15,504 nucleotides of DNA, from contig JBKPDW010000270.1 in NCBI GenBank assembly GCA_046728115.1, positions 1-15,504 of the forward strand, given 5' to 3'. Shown here piece after piece: positions 7,400 to 15,114 of the stretch. Below the pieces are notes generated by a model. That model had not been told where the DNA came from. It ran no database searches and saw only the letters and a list, made by a program, of their open reading frames with translations. Made by a program: the position numbers and the translations under genes. This DNA is from CAVSWN01 sp046728115. GTDB lineage: Bacteria; Acidobacteriota; Vicinamibacteria; Vicinamibacterales; CAVVIG01. Position 1 is the stretch's first letter; each line of letters starts with the position of its first letter.

Positions 7400-9826
7400 A
7401 TGCGCACCAGACTTGTGATGCTGACGGCGCTGCTGCTGATCACGCGCGCGGCGCACGGGCAGCCGCTGCAGCCGCTGCCGACGCAGCCGCCGGCGGCACC
7501 GGCGCAGACGGCCGTGAGCGCCCCGTACCAGGGGCTCGTCGACATCGGCGGGCTGTTCACGGGGACCGATGGCGACGCCGCGAGGTGGGAGCGGTACCGC
7601 GACACGCGCGACGGCGTGTACACGGGCCTGAGGCTGAATCGCGACGGCCCGTCGTACTTGTTCGACGCGAGCGCGTCGCACATCGGCTATCGCGATCAGC
7701 GGTACAGCGCGACGTACATGGGGCCTCGAGTGACGGCGAAGTTCGGGTGGGTGTCACTGCCGCTCAACTACAGCTACATTACGCGGACGGCCTTCACGAC
7801 GAGCGGCAGCACGCTGACGCTGGACGACTCGGCTCAACGCGCGGTGCAGGGCCCGACCATCTCGACGACCGACGGGACGGCGGTCGGCGTCCCCTGCGCG
7901 CCTGGTGCTCCACCCGCTGCCTGCGGCAATCCGGCGCAGGCGGACCAGGCGAAAGCGAACCGATCGATTTACAACAACTTGGCCAGCGAGTTCGAGCTGC
8001 GCCAGGACCGCAACACGGCGGCATTCAACGTGCTCGTTTCCGCGACGAAGTCGGTTGACGTCGATGGCTCCTTCCTGACGTCGGGGCGGAAGGGCGAGCA
8101 GCCGTTCGGCGCATCGTTCGCGTTCAACAACCAGGTGGAGGTGCCGCAGCCGATCGATCAGCGCACCACCGACGCGAGGCTCGGTGCGTCGTGGACGACC
8201 GACCGCGGAATGGTCCGGGTCGGCTGGGACGGATCGTGGTTCAGCAACCAGTTCAAGAGCCTCGTCTGGGACAACCCGATCTTCCTCACCAGCTTCAACA
8301 ACGGCCTGACGCCGCCCAATGGCCCGTACGATCCGAGCGGTTACAGCAACGGCAACGGCCCTGCGCAGGGACGCATGGCCCTGGCGCCAGACAACATGAT
8401 GAACGTCGTGAGCGCAACGGCCGTCTACAAACTCCAGCAACGGACGACGCTGAACGGGACGCTGCAGCTCACGGCACAGGACCAGGACGAGGCACTGATC
8501 CCCTGGACGATCAACCCGGTGATCGCCAATACGCCGTCGGTGATCGCGGCGTTCCCGCACCTCGCGGAACTGCCGCGGCCGACCGCCGAGGCGAGCGCGC
8601 GCGGCGTGAACGCGATGATCAACCTCAGCTCGCGGCCGTACCGCCGCATGAACGTCGCGGTCCGCTACCGCTACAACAAGCGCGACGTGCGGACGCCGAT
8701 CTTCGACGCGACCGAGTACGTGCGGTTCGATGCGGTGCCTGAGGAGGTCGACGAGGGCTTCTCGCCGCAGTTCGACAACTCTCGCAACATCCTGGACGCG
8801 AACGTCTTGTTCACCCCGAGCGGGTTTGGGACGGTGCGCGTCGGGTACGGCTACGAAGGAATCCATCGCACGGGCCGAGGGTTCGCCGACGTCGGCGAGA
8901 ACATCCTTCGCGCCTCGTACGATGTCTATTCGAACCGGTTCCTCACCCTTCGCGCAAGTGTCGACCGAGGGTGGCGCCGCGGCAGTGGGTTCGTCGAGGC
9001 CGCGACGGGCGGTGAGGATACGGATGTCGCGGTCGGTCCGGGCGGCACGCAGCCGACGCTCCGCTACTACGACGAGGCGGATCGCGATCGTACGCGCGGG
9101 TCGGTAATCCTCTCGGTGAACCCGGTGGAGAAGGCCGACTTCTTCGTGCAGTTCTCCGGCGGCAAGGACACGTATCTGACGGACAACTCGGTGCCGACGA
9201 GCCGTCCGGGCGAGCTGTTCGGCCTCATGGAGCAGACGGTCAGCAGCTTGAATTTCGGCGTCAACGTGCACCCGAGCGAACCCGTCAGCCTCGGCGTCAG
9301 CTACGGCCGTGACACGTTCGGGTCGTTCCAGAAGTCCCGTAACGCCAACCCGCCCCCGGATCCGACGTGGACCGATCCGACCCGCGACTGGACGCTCGAC
9401 AATGACGACAAGATCAACTCGGTGATGGCGTATGTCGACGTCCTGCACGCGATCCGGAACACCGATATCCGGTTTTCGTATGACTACAGCGACTCGGACA
9501 ACAGCTTCGTGCACGGCGGGCCGCGCATCGCCTCGCTGACCTCGGCCGGCCAGTTCATCCCGCTGCCGAACGTGACGAACGCGTGGCATCGCGTGACCGC
9601 GGACGTGCAGTACTTCGTCACCAGGCAGGTGGGTATCGCCGTCGGCTACTACTTCGAGAAGCTCGACGTGTCGGACTTCAATACGATCGACACGAATGGC
9701 CCCGTCGGCTTCGCCGCCGCCACCGGCGACCCGCGCATCGATTGGCTGGGTGGGCTCGTGTTGGGCTACGGCAACCGGCCGTACACCGGCTCGAGCGCGT
9801 ACGTTCGGTTCTTGTACCGGTTCTGA
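7400..9826 (+). CDS. MtrB/PioB family decaheme-associated outer-membrane beta-barrel
   Basis: This encodes an 808-residue outer-membrane protein expected to sheathe the decaheme cytochrome encoded just before it. Residues 1-20 are a signal peptide (LVMLTALLLITRAAHG, cleavage before Gln21), followed by a Pro/Ala/Gln-rich linker to ~40. The remainder shows alternating aromatic and polar strands with many Tyr, Trp and Gly residues. It includes the stretch EQPFGASFAFNNQVEVPQP, which resembles a conserved part of the MtrB/PioB family, and it ends in a terminal phenylalanine (FLYRF), typical of barrels. The only two cysteines noticed in the N-terminal quarter are Cys166 and Cys175, in a Pro/Ala-rich predicted loop; the N-terminal CXXC of Shewanella MtrB is absent. 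AGGAGG lies five bases before the ATG at 7400. Longer in-frame readings back to 7124 overlap the cytochrome gene and are not credible. No gene for a surface MtrC/OmcA-like cytochrome is present in this window. Confidence 0.92.
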   Translation: MRTRLVMLTALLLITRAAHGQPLQPLPTQPPAAPAQTAVSAPYQGLVDIGGLFTGTDGDAARWERYRDTRDGVYTGLRLNRDGPSYLFDASASHIGYRDQRYSATYMGPRVTAKFGWVSLPLNYSYITRTAFTTSGSTLTLDDSAQRAVQGPTISTTDGTAVGVPCAPGAPPAACGNPAQADQAKANRSIYNNLASEFELRQDRNTAAFNVLVSATKSVDVDGSFLTSGRKGEQPFGASFAFNNQVEVPQPIDQRTTDARLGASWTTDRGMVRVGWDGSWFSNQFKSLVWDNPIFLTSFNNGLTPPNGPYDPSGYSNGNGPAQGRMALAPDNMMNVVSATAVYKLQQRTTLNGTLQLTAQDQDEALIPWTINPVIANTPSVIAAFPHLAELPRPTAEASARGVNAMINLSSRPYRRMNVAVRYRYNKRDVRTPIFDATEYVRFDAVPEEVDEGFSPQFDNSRNILDANVLFTPSGFGTVRVGYGYEGIHRTGRGFADVGENILRASYDVYSNRFLTLRASVDRGWRRGSGFVEAATGGEDTDVAVGPGGTQPTLRYYDEADRDRTRGSVILSVNPVEKADFFVQFSGGKDTYLTDNSVPTSRPGELFGLMEQTVSSLNFGVNVHPSEPVSLGVSYGRDTFGSFQKSRNANPPPDPTWTDPTRDWTLDNDDKINSVMAYVDVLHAIRNTDIRFSYDYSDSDNSFVHGGPRIASLTSAGQFIPLPNVTNAWHRVTADVQYFVTRQVGIAVGYYFEKLDVSDFNTIDTNGPVGFAAATGDPRIDWLGGLVLGYGNRPYTGSSAYVRFLYRF

Positions 9827-9832
9827 TCCGCG

Positions 9833-9858
9833 GTGGGCGGGCCCGCAGGTCCGCCCAC
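9833..9858 (+). terminator. Hairpin after the cytochrome/barrel operon
   Basis: GTGGGCGGGCC (9833-9843) pairs with GGTCCGCCCAC (9848-9858), giving an 11-bp stem with one G-U pair and a CGCA loop, starting six bases after the barrel stop codon. A T-rich run (CTTCTGTTTC) begins a few bases later rather than immediately, so it is an imperfect intrinsic terminator. It may also serve the convergent operon from the other side. Confidence 0.6.
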
Positions 9859-10134
9859 GCCTCGCTTCTGTTTCCTGCTGTTTGACCTCGCCCTTCAGGC
9901 TGATCGGTGTCGTTTCGAGCCAAGCGTACCTGCGCTGTGCCTCCGCTTCCGCGCGGGCGGCTACACCGATCCATCGTCAACCTAGAATTTCACTTGAAGC
10001 GATTTTCTTGGTAGGAACAACACGAACGCTACTTACACGTTTCACGCCGTCATAGAAGGTGCGACAGTCTCCGGCATATGGGCCTGCCAGGACATCCTGC
10101 CGCGATCGAGAAGACGCGTAGCCGTGTTGGGCCG
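9859..10134. other. Convergent intergenic region without a recognised gene
   Basis: About 275 bases separate the barrel operon from the end of the molybdenum hydroxylase operon. Only short open frames occur on either strand, none with a family signature or a good ribosome binding site. No further clear hairpin with a T tract was seen for the minus-strand operon. Confidence 0.5.
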
Positions 10135-11148
10135 CTATGTCGTCACGGCAGCCGACGTACCTCGGATCGCGCGCTTCACCAGATTGCGCATCAGCGGTAC
10201 CTTGTAGCCGTTGTGACGAAGCGGTACGGCACCGTCGACGGCGAGCTGCCCGGCCAGATCGGCGGTCTGCTCGTCGGGCGGCTTACCCACGATCGCCGTC
10301 TCCACGCGCACGAGGCGCTTGGGTGTGGCCGCCACCGCGCCGACGACGAGCCGCGCCGCGCCGATCGTGCCGTTGGAGAGCTTGATGGACGAAGCGATGT
10401 TGACAAGCGGGAAATCCCATACCTGCCGATCGCGTACCTTTTCGAAATAGAACCGCGCGCCCGCCCAAGTGGCCGGCACACGAATCGTCACCAGCAGTTC
10501 GTCCGGCTGCAGTGTTGTCATGCGCATGATGTCGACGCCGGGCCCGACAAAATAGTCCTCGGCGTTGACCAGGCGCTCTCTGCGCGTGCTGCGGATCACC
10601 ATTCGAGCATCGAGCGCCACGAGCGCGGGCGCGGTGTCGGACGGGCTGACCGCGACGCACCGGTCGGCGTCCAAAATCGCATGTTCCCGGTTGACCGCCG
10701 TCGGCGTGTCGGCATAGCAGATATTCCCGCCTGCCCGATAACACGTCCAGCCGCCGCGGTAATACCAGCAGCGCGTGTCCTGGGACACGTTCCCACCGAT
10801 CGTCCCTTGATTGCGGATTTGCGGGGAGGCCACCAGTCCCGCAGCTTCCGAAAGGACGGCGAACCGCTCGCGGACAAGGGGATGAGCCGCGACCTGACTC
10901 AGGGGCGTCATCGCGCCGATCTCGATGCCGCCATCGACGTCCCGGACACCGACAAGTTCCTTGATCTGAGTGAGGTCGACGACGTAGCGAGGTTTCCGTA
11001 GACGATCTTTCAGCCAATCCATGCTGTCGAGACCGCCCGCAAGCACCAGGGAATCCTCGCGGTACTTGTCCAACAGCTGCAACGCAGCGTCGATCGTCGC
11101 CGGTTGAAAGAGCTCGAATGGCGCAATGATGTCGCGAATGACGGCCAT
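10135..11148 (-). CDS. Xanthine dehydrogenase family FAD-binding subunit (subunit M)
   Basis: This is a 337-residue FAD subunit of a molybdenum hydroxylase, which passes electrons from the iron-sulfur centres on to an acceptor. The FAD-binding signatures are VLAGGLDSMDWLKDR (35-49) and QIRNQGTIGGNVSQDTR (110-126). The C-terminal domain (CO dehydrogenase flavoprotein C-terminal type) covers about 220-335. Between the second FAD motif and residue 165 lie Cys127, Cys136 and Cys144, spaced C-x8-C-x7-C, plus Cys164. This is the place where PaoB and the 4-hydroxybenzoyl-CoA reductase beta subunit carry an extra [4Fe-4S] cluster, so one may be present here. It has no export signal of its own. GAGGAG lies seven bases before the ATG at 11148. 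It is the last gene of the operon, set 92 bases after the molybdopterin subunit gene by a repeat-rich spacer. Confidence 0.9.
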   Translation of the reverse strand: MAVIRDIIAPFELFQPATIDAALQLLDKYREDSLVLAGGLDSMDWLKDRLRKPRYVVDLTQIKELVGVRDVDGGIEIGAMTPLSQVAAHPLVRERFAVLSEAAGLVASPQIRNQGTIGGNVSQDTRCWYYRGGWTCYRAGGNICYADTPTAVNREHAILDADRCVAVSPSDTAPALVALDARMVIRSTRRERLVNAEDYFVGPGVDIMRMTTLQPDELLVTIRVPATWAGARFYFEKVRDRQVWDFPLVNIASSIKLSNGTIGAARLVVGAVAATPKRLVRVETAIVGKPPDEQTADLAGQLAVDGAVPLRHNGYKVPLMRNLVKRAIRGTSAAVTT

Positions 11149-11159
11149 TGCTGACTCCT

Positions 11160-11236
11160 CGTCAGGAATTCGGAACCCCTAATCCCAATCCCAATCCCTG
11201 ACCGCTAATCCCCAATCCGCTAATCCCTGATCCCTC
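11160..11236 (-). repeat. Degenerate GGGATT(A/G) repeat with G-quadruplex pattern
   Basis: The minus strand (the sense strand of the operon) repeats GGGATTA, GGGATTG and close variants through this spacer. At 11176-11198 four G-runs with loops of three, three and four bases (GGGATTGGGATTGGGATTAGGGG is the ordering, shown on the plus strand as CCC runs at 11176, 11184, 11190 and 11196) meet the usual G-quadruplex rule. It sits in the only sizeable gap of the hydroxylase operon, and it is unlike the coding DNA on both sides. Confidence 0.7.
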
Positions 11237-11240
11237 GTCT

Positions 11241-13718
11241 CTAGATATTCGCCGTCAACGGCTCCTGTATCGGTCGGCCCGCGTCGAGCGCTGCGAGCAG
11301 GGTCCCAACCATCACAGGCGCCCGACGGAAGACATCGTCGCCGACCGCATTGGCTATCGCGTTCAGCACGGCACAACAGCCTGCGGCCACGGGTGGCTCG
11401 CCGATCCCGCGCGCGCCGACCGGTGTTTCCGGATCCGGAATGTTCAGGGCATCCCACGCCATCTTCTGCGGCGCGTCGAGAATCGTAGGCGGCTTGTTGT
11501 GGTGGAAGCGCTTGGCGACCGGCAGACCGTAATGCTGGTCGTACACCCAGTGCTGACCGATCGCGTGACCGATGCCGAGCATCGACCGTCCGAGCACCTG
11601 TCCCCCGAGCGCATGCGGGTGAATCACCGTTCCGACATCGGCGACCGCCAGGTAATCGGTGATGTGGTATTTGCCGGTCTCGACGTCAACTTCAACCTCC
11701 GCGAAGCCGGCCACGAAGGAATGGGTTGCTCCATCTCGTGGGTAAGCGTCACGCGCAACGCCCATCAGCCCTTGCCCGGCAAGCGCCGTCGCCGACGCCT
11801 TTGTGAAGGCGTTGATGTTGTCCGGCAGCTCGTGACCGTCGTACTTGCCGCCAATCTCGATCGCTTTCTGCGCGGCCTGGGCGAGCGTCATGGAGCCGCC
11901 GGCGCCAGAAACACGCTCGTTCGCGACTGTGTACTGCTCCGGCCGGCCGCCGTGCACTTTCGCCGCGATCTCCTGCAGCTTCTTGATGGCGTCCATGGCC
12001 GCCGCATGCGCCGCGCGCGTATGCGCGTGGGTCGTCTGACTGCCGCCAGACACGCAACTCCACGGCAGGTTCTTTCCCGTGTTGCCCCACGTGAGGTCCA
12101 CCTTCTCCCACGGCACGCCGATCATTTCAGCCGAGACGCGATGACAGTCGCTCATCGATTCGGTTCCGAGATTGCCGATGCCAGACTGGATGGACAGGCG
12201 ACCGTCCGGCTTGATCACGACGAGCCCATCGAACCCGACCGATCCAGCGACGAAGACGCTGGTCGACACGCCGTACCCGCGAACCTTTGATCCCTGCCGC
12301 TTGCCGCCGAGCGCCTTACGCTCGTTCCAGCGGAACATTTCCGCGCCGCGATCGAGGGTCTGCTTGACGAACGCGCTCGTCGCATGCGCTCGCTGGCCGC
12401 GCGGATTCGCCGGGCCGAACTCGGCTTTGCCCTCCGGCGCGTTGATCCGATGGATCGCTACCTCATCGACGTTCAGCTTGCGCGCGGCCTTCACCAGGAT
12501 CGGCTCGACCAGCATGATCCCCTGCAGGCCGCCCGGCTGACTCTGAGCGCGACGCGGCGGCGTATTGGTGAGGACCGACACGCCACGCCATCGCATCGCC
12601 GGTGGTTGGTACAAGAGCGAAACCATGCGGGCCGAGGTTCCCGTATCGCCGACCGGCTCGTACGGCCCGTTCTCGTTGACCACGAACATGTCGAGCGCGG
12701 TGATGCGGCCGTCTTTGGCGAACCCGATCTTGACGCGGCCATGCATCGCGGGGCGGGCGCCGCCGATGGAGTACTCCGTCTCGCAATCGATTCGCATCAT
12801 CACGGGCGCTTGCAGCTTCTTCGACAGCAGCGCGGGGATGACTGCCGTGATCGTTCCCGTCGCCTTGCTGCCGAATCCGCCGCCCGTGTACTGGCTGATG
12901 AGAACGATGTCTTTCTGATCGAGGTGCAGCCAGCGCGAAATCGATCCGACCGTCTGAACCACGCTTTGCGTCGAGCAGTGGATGTAGAGCTTTCCGTTCT
13001 GCCAGTACGCCATCGCGGATCGCGGCTCGAGCGTCTGATGGCTCGTGTTCGGCGTCACGAATGTCTCGTCGAGCACGAGCGCGGCGTCCTTGAAGCCTGC
13101 GTCAAGATCGCCGTACGTCCATTCGTCCGGCGTCTTGCCCATCGGCAGGCGTCCATGCTCGTAATCGGCGAAATCCGCCTCCGTCCACTTCAGAACCTCG
13201 ATCGCAGGCGGCGCCACAGGCTGCCCCTGCACCGGTGGCTTCGGACGACCCCAGACGTTGCCTTCGACGCGCGCGTTCGGACCTCCGGGCCGCAAACTCA
13301 CGAGCGGATCGACCGCGAACGGCAGCGGCTCCCAGTCGATCTCGACTTTCTCGATGGCCTCGGCGGCCGTGAGCTCGTCGACCGCCGCGATCGCGAGCAC
13401 CGGCTCGCCCTGATAAACCGGCTCGTTCGTCAGCGCCTTCTCACCCTTGGTGTTGGCCGGTATCCGTTGTCCGAGATCGGTGACGACATCAGCGGGGGCT
13501 GGCAGGTCGTCCGCGGTCAGCATGCCTTTCACGCCCGGCATCGCGAGCGCCTTGCGAGCGTCGAGCCGCTTCACACGCCCGTGCGGCAATGGACTCAGCA
13601 GCAGCTTGCAGAACAGCATGCCGTCGGCGCGAAAGTCTTCGGCGTACTTGGCCTGCCCGGTCACTTTCGCGACGAGATCGGGGGTCGTGTAGTTCTGGCC
13701 GATAAGTTTGGTCGCCAT
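11241..13718 (-). CDS. Xanthine dehydrogenase family molybdopterin-binding subunit
   Basis: This is the 825-residue catalytic subunit that holds the molybdopterin cofactor and hydroxylates an aldehyde or N-heterocycle. The N-terminal aldehyde oxidase/xanthine dehydrogenase a/b hammerhead domain covers about 19-130 (TGQAKYAEDF). The cofactor-binding region begins with GGGFGSK at 279-285, and further signatures are GGSQTTHAHTRAAHAAAMDA in the second half and GARGIGEPPVA at 768-778. Glu774 in the last motif is the expected catalytic base. No signal peptide is present; in related enzymes this subunit is exported folded together with the Tat-bearing [2Fe-2S] subunit. The ATG at 13718 is four bases after the stop of that subunit's gene, with GTGAGG overlapping the junction, so the two are translationally coupled. 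The substrate cannot be read from the sequence; PaoC-type aldehyde or isoquinoline-type oxidation are both possible. Confidence 0.94.
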   Translation of the reverse strand: MATKLIGQNYTTPDLVAKVTGQAKYAEDFRADGMLFCKLLLSPLPHGRVKRLDARKALAMPGVKGMLTADDLPAPADVVTDLGQRIPANTKGEKALTNEPVYQGEPVLAIAAVDELTAAEAIEKVEIDWEPLPFAVDPLVSLRPGGPNARVEGNVWGRPKPPVQGQPVAPPAIEVLKWTEADFADYEHGRLPMGKTPDEWTYGDLDAGFKDAALVLDETFVTPNTSHQTLEPRSAMAYWQNGKLYIHCSTQSVVQTVGSISRWLHLDQKDIVLISQYTGGGFGSKATGTITAVIPALLSKKLQAPVMMRIDCETEYSIGGARPAMHGRVKIGFAKDGRITALDMFVVNENGPYEPVGDTGTSARMVSLLYQPPAMRWRGVSVLTNTPPRRAQSQPGGLQGIMLVEPILVKAARKLNVDEVAIHRINAPEGKAEFGPANPRGQRAHATSAFVKQTLDRGAEMFRWNERKALGGKRQGSKVRGYGVSTSVFVAGSVGFDGLVVIKPDGRLSIQSGIGNLGTESMSDCHRVSAEMIGVPWEKVDLTWGNTGKNLPWSCVSGGSQTTHAHTRAAHAAAMDAIKKLQEIAAKVHGGRPEQYTVANERVSGAGGSMTLAQAAQKAIEIGGKYDGHELPDNINAFTKASATALAGQGLMGVARDAYPRDGATHSFVAGFAEVEVDVETGKYHITDYLAVADVGTVIHPHALGGQVLGRSMLGIGHAIGQHWVYDQHYGLPVAKRFHHNKPPTILDAPQKMAWDALNIPDPETPVGARGIGEPPVAAGCCAVLNAIANAVGDDVFRRAPVMVGTLLAALDAGRPIQEPLTANI

Positions 13719-13722
13719 AACC

Positions 13723-14337
13723 TCACCCTCGCATCAATTCAGCACCGCGCATCATCGCGGTCAGAATCTTGTCGTAGTCCTGGCAGCGGCACAGATTGCC
13801 CGAGATGCCGTGCGCAAGCTCCTGCCGGGTTGGATTGGGATTGGATTTCAGGTAGCCGACGGTTGCCATGACGAAGCCAGGCATGCAGAACGCGCACTGG
13901 AAGCCCTGTTCGTCGACGACACCCTGCTGAACCGGGTGCAGCTTGCCGGTAGCCGGATCGGCAAGTCCCTCGATCGTGACGACTTTCTTGCCGCGCGCGC
14001 GGTGTGCCAGGTACGAGCACGAATAGTGCGGCACATCGTCGATGAGGACGGTGCACGCGCCGCACTCGGCACGGTCGCAGCCGATCTTGGTTCCAGTGAG
14101 TCCCAGCTTGTAACGGAGCACCATCGCCAGCGTTTCCTGCGGCATCACGTCGACGCGGCGCTCCTGGCCGTTGACGTGCAGCGTGATCAGACGCTCGACC
14201 GTGCCTGGGACCGCCGGCTGCCCGTGAAGCGTCGACGAGCGAAACAAGTACGCTGACGACGACGCCACGGCGCCGGACGCGATGACGCCCTTGATGAAAT
14301 TTCGCCGGGAAACGTGAGCGGGAATGTCTTCGGTCAT
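13723..14337 (-). CDS. Tat-exported [2Fe-2S] subunit of a xanthine dehydrogenase-family enzyme
   Basis: This 204-residue small subunit carries the two [2Fe-2S] clusters that link the molybdenum site to the flavin. Residues 8-40 form a twin-arginine signal (HVSRRNFIKGVIASGAVASS, with Arg11-Arg12), so the assembled enzyme should be sent folded to the periplasm. The plant-type ferredoxin cluster is bound by Cys87, Cys92, Cys95 and Cys107 (CDRAECGAC, then a later Cys). The second cluster is bound by Cys148, Cys151, Cys183 and Cys185 (CAFC and CRC). The length matches PaoA-type subunits with a leader. A perfect AGGAGGT ends five bases before the ATG at 14337, one of the strongest ribosome binding sites in the window. 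The gene stands 36 bases after the small lipoprotein gene and four bases before the molybdopterin subunit gene. Confidence 0.95.
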   Translation of the reverse strand: MTEDIPAHVSRRNFIKGVIASGAVASSSAYLFRSSTLHGQPAVPGTVERLITLHVNGQERRVDVMPQETLAMVLRYKLGLTGTKIGCDRAECGACTVLIDDVPHYSCSYLAHRARGKKVVTIEGLADPATGKLHPVQQGVVDEQGFQCAFCMPGFVMATVGYLKSNPNPTRQELAHGISGNLCRCQDYDKILTAMMRGAELMRG

Positions 14338-14373
14338 CCGATACCTCCTGTGACCGACGGCCAGGATAAACGC

Positions 14374-14772
14374 CTAAGGATACACGATCGCTTCCTCAAC
14401 AGTGAACTCCCATTCCAGACCCCTGGACTCGACGACGATGTAGAACACATGCGGATCCTGCTGGACGTACTCGATGCCGTGGCCGATGCCGCGCCGATCG
14501 ACAACCTCCTGCAAGAGGCGCCCGCTAATGGCGCTGTTGGCGGTCATATGAAACACACCGGCACCGGGGGCCGCCTCGTGCCGGGTTTCCCAGCGCACCC
14601 GGAGGACGCCGGTTTCGCTCGTAAACGACTCCGTTTGCCGATTGCCGTGGCCTGTCCAGGATCCGACTTGGTGCCAGACAGTCGTGCGTTGTGCCCCTGA
14701 CGCCACCTGGTCCGGAGGCGCGCCGCACGCCCCGGCCATCAGCACGGCGCAGATGATGAGTCTCCAGGACAC
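14374..14772 (-). CDS. Small predicted secreted or lipoprotein, unknown function
   Basis: I do not recognise a named family. From the GTG at 14772 the product is 132 residues with a short, well-formed export signal (SWRLIICAVLMAGAC) and a cysteine followed by GAPPDQ, which could be a lipidation site although AGAC is a weak lipobox. The mature part is about 110 residues with many beta-prone stretches (GVLRVRWETRHE, VFYIVVESRGLEWEFTVEEA) and no further motif. A longer start at 14850 (GTG) would put 26 residues before the signal and is less likely. The gene ends 36 bases before the Tat-bearing [2Fe-2S] subunit and is on the same strand, so it may be co-transcribed with the hydroxylase. Whether it acts with that enzyme is unknown. 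Confidence 0.6.
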   Translation of the reverse strand: MSWRLIICAVLMAGACGAPPDQVASGAQRTTVWHQVGSWTGHGNRQTESFTSETGVLRVRWETRHEAAPGAGVFHMTANSAISGRLLQEVVDRRGIGHGIEYVQQDPHVFYIVVESRGLEWEFTVEEAIVYP

Positions 14773-14850
14773 TCTTCGCCAAACTATAACGTCAGCCGCT
14801 GTCAGATGGCGGATCACCTCGGCAATGGACCCCAACGATCGTGGAGGCAC

Positions 14851-15114
14851 TCACGCCGGGCATCTCTGCCGTCCGGCTCTACCGGCAAGCCAGGCGCCGA
14901 CCACGCCGCCGCCTCCTCCACCCCCTTCTCCCTGGCGGTCTTCGTTGCGGCCAGCCTTTCCCGCTCCGGCCCCACCGCCGAATCCATACGCCACCTTGGC
15001 CACGGGGACGACCGTCTTGCCGTTTGTGTGAATCGGTTCTCCGAAAATCGACTTCACCGTCGCTGTTGAGCCCAGGGTTTCGCCTATCTTCTGAAGCAGG
15101 TCCATCGCGTTCAT
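14851..15114 (-). CDS. GerW/YtfJ family-like protein with altered C-terminus
   Basis: The first ~60 residues match the GerW (sporulation protein YtfJ) family: an N-terminal helix (MNAMDLLQKIGETL), then TVKSIFGEPIHTNGKTVVPV and AKVAYGFGGGAG, then a long glycine run. Family members outside spore formers are common and their role is unclear. Start 15114 is preceded by GGGAGGG. The product is 87 residues, shorter than the usual ~110-140. After the glycine run (GGGGGGGVVGAW) the frame ends in AGRAGRQRCPA instead of the usual segment of the type GVVEV-x(n)-RFVPI. A neighbouring frame reads LPVEPDGRDAR, which looks more like that segment, so a frameshift near 14885 is likely. Either the protein is damaged or the assembly has an indel in a GC-rich stretch. 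It precedes the lipoprotein gene on the same strand. Confidence 0.7.
   Translation of the reverse strand: MNAMDLLQKIGETLGSTATVKSIFGEPIHTNGKTVVPVAKVAYGFGGGAGAGKAGRNEDRQGEGGGGGGGVVGAWLAGRAGRQRCPA

Noticed and set aside
7754..9589. 611-codon open frame on the minus strand opposite the barrel gene
   Set aside because: The plus-strand MtrB/PioB-type product has a signal peptide, a family motif and a good ribosome binding site; the antisense frame is low-complexity Arg/Val/Asp-rich sequence.
10078..11001. 307-codon open frame on the plus strand opposite the FAD subunit
   Set aside because: It is antisense to a clear family member and has no motif or ribosome binding site.
11176..11198. Regular repeats considered as a CRISPR array
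   Set aside because: Units are 6-9 bases with no unique spacers, so this is a simple degenerate repeat, not a CRISPR array.
12384..13871. 495-codon open frame on the plus strand opposite the molybdopterin subunit
   Set aside because: It spans the junction of two well-supported minus-strand genes and has no recognisable domain.
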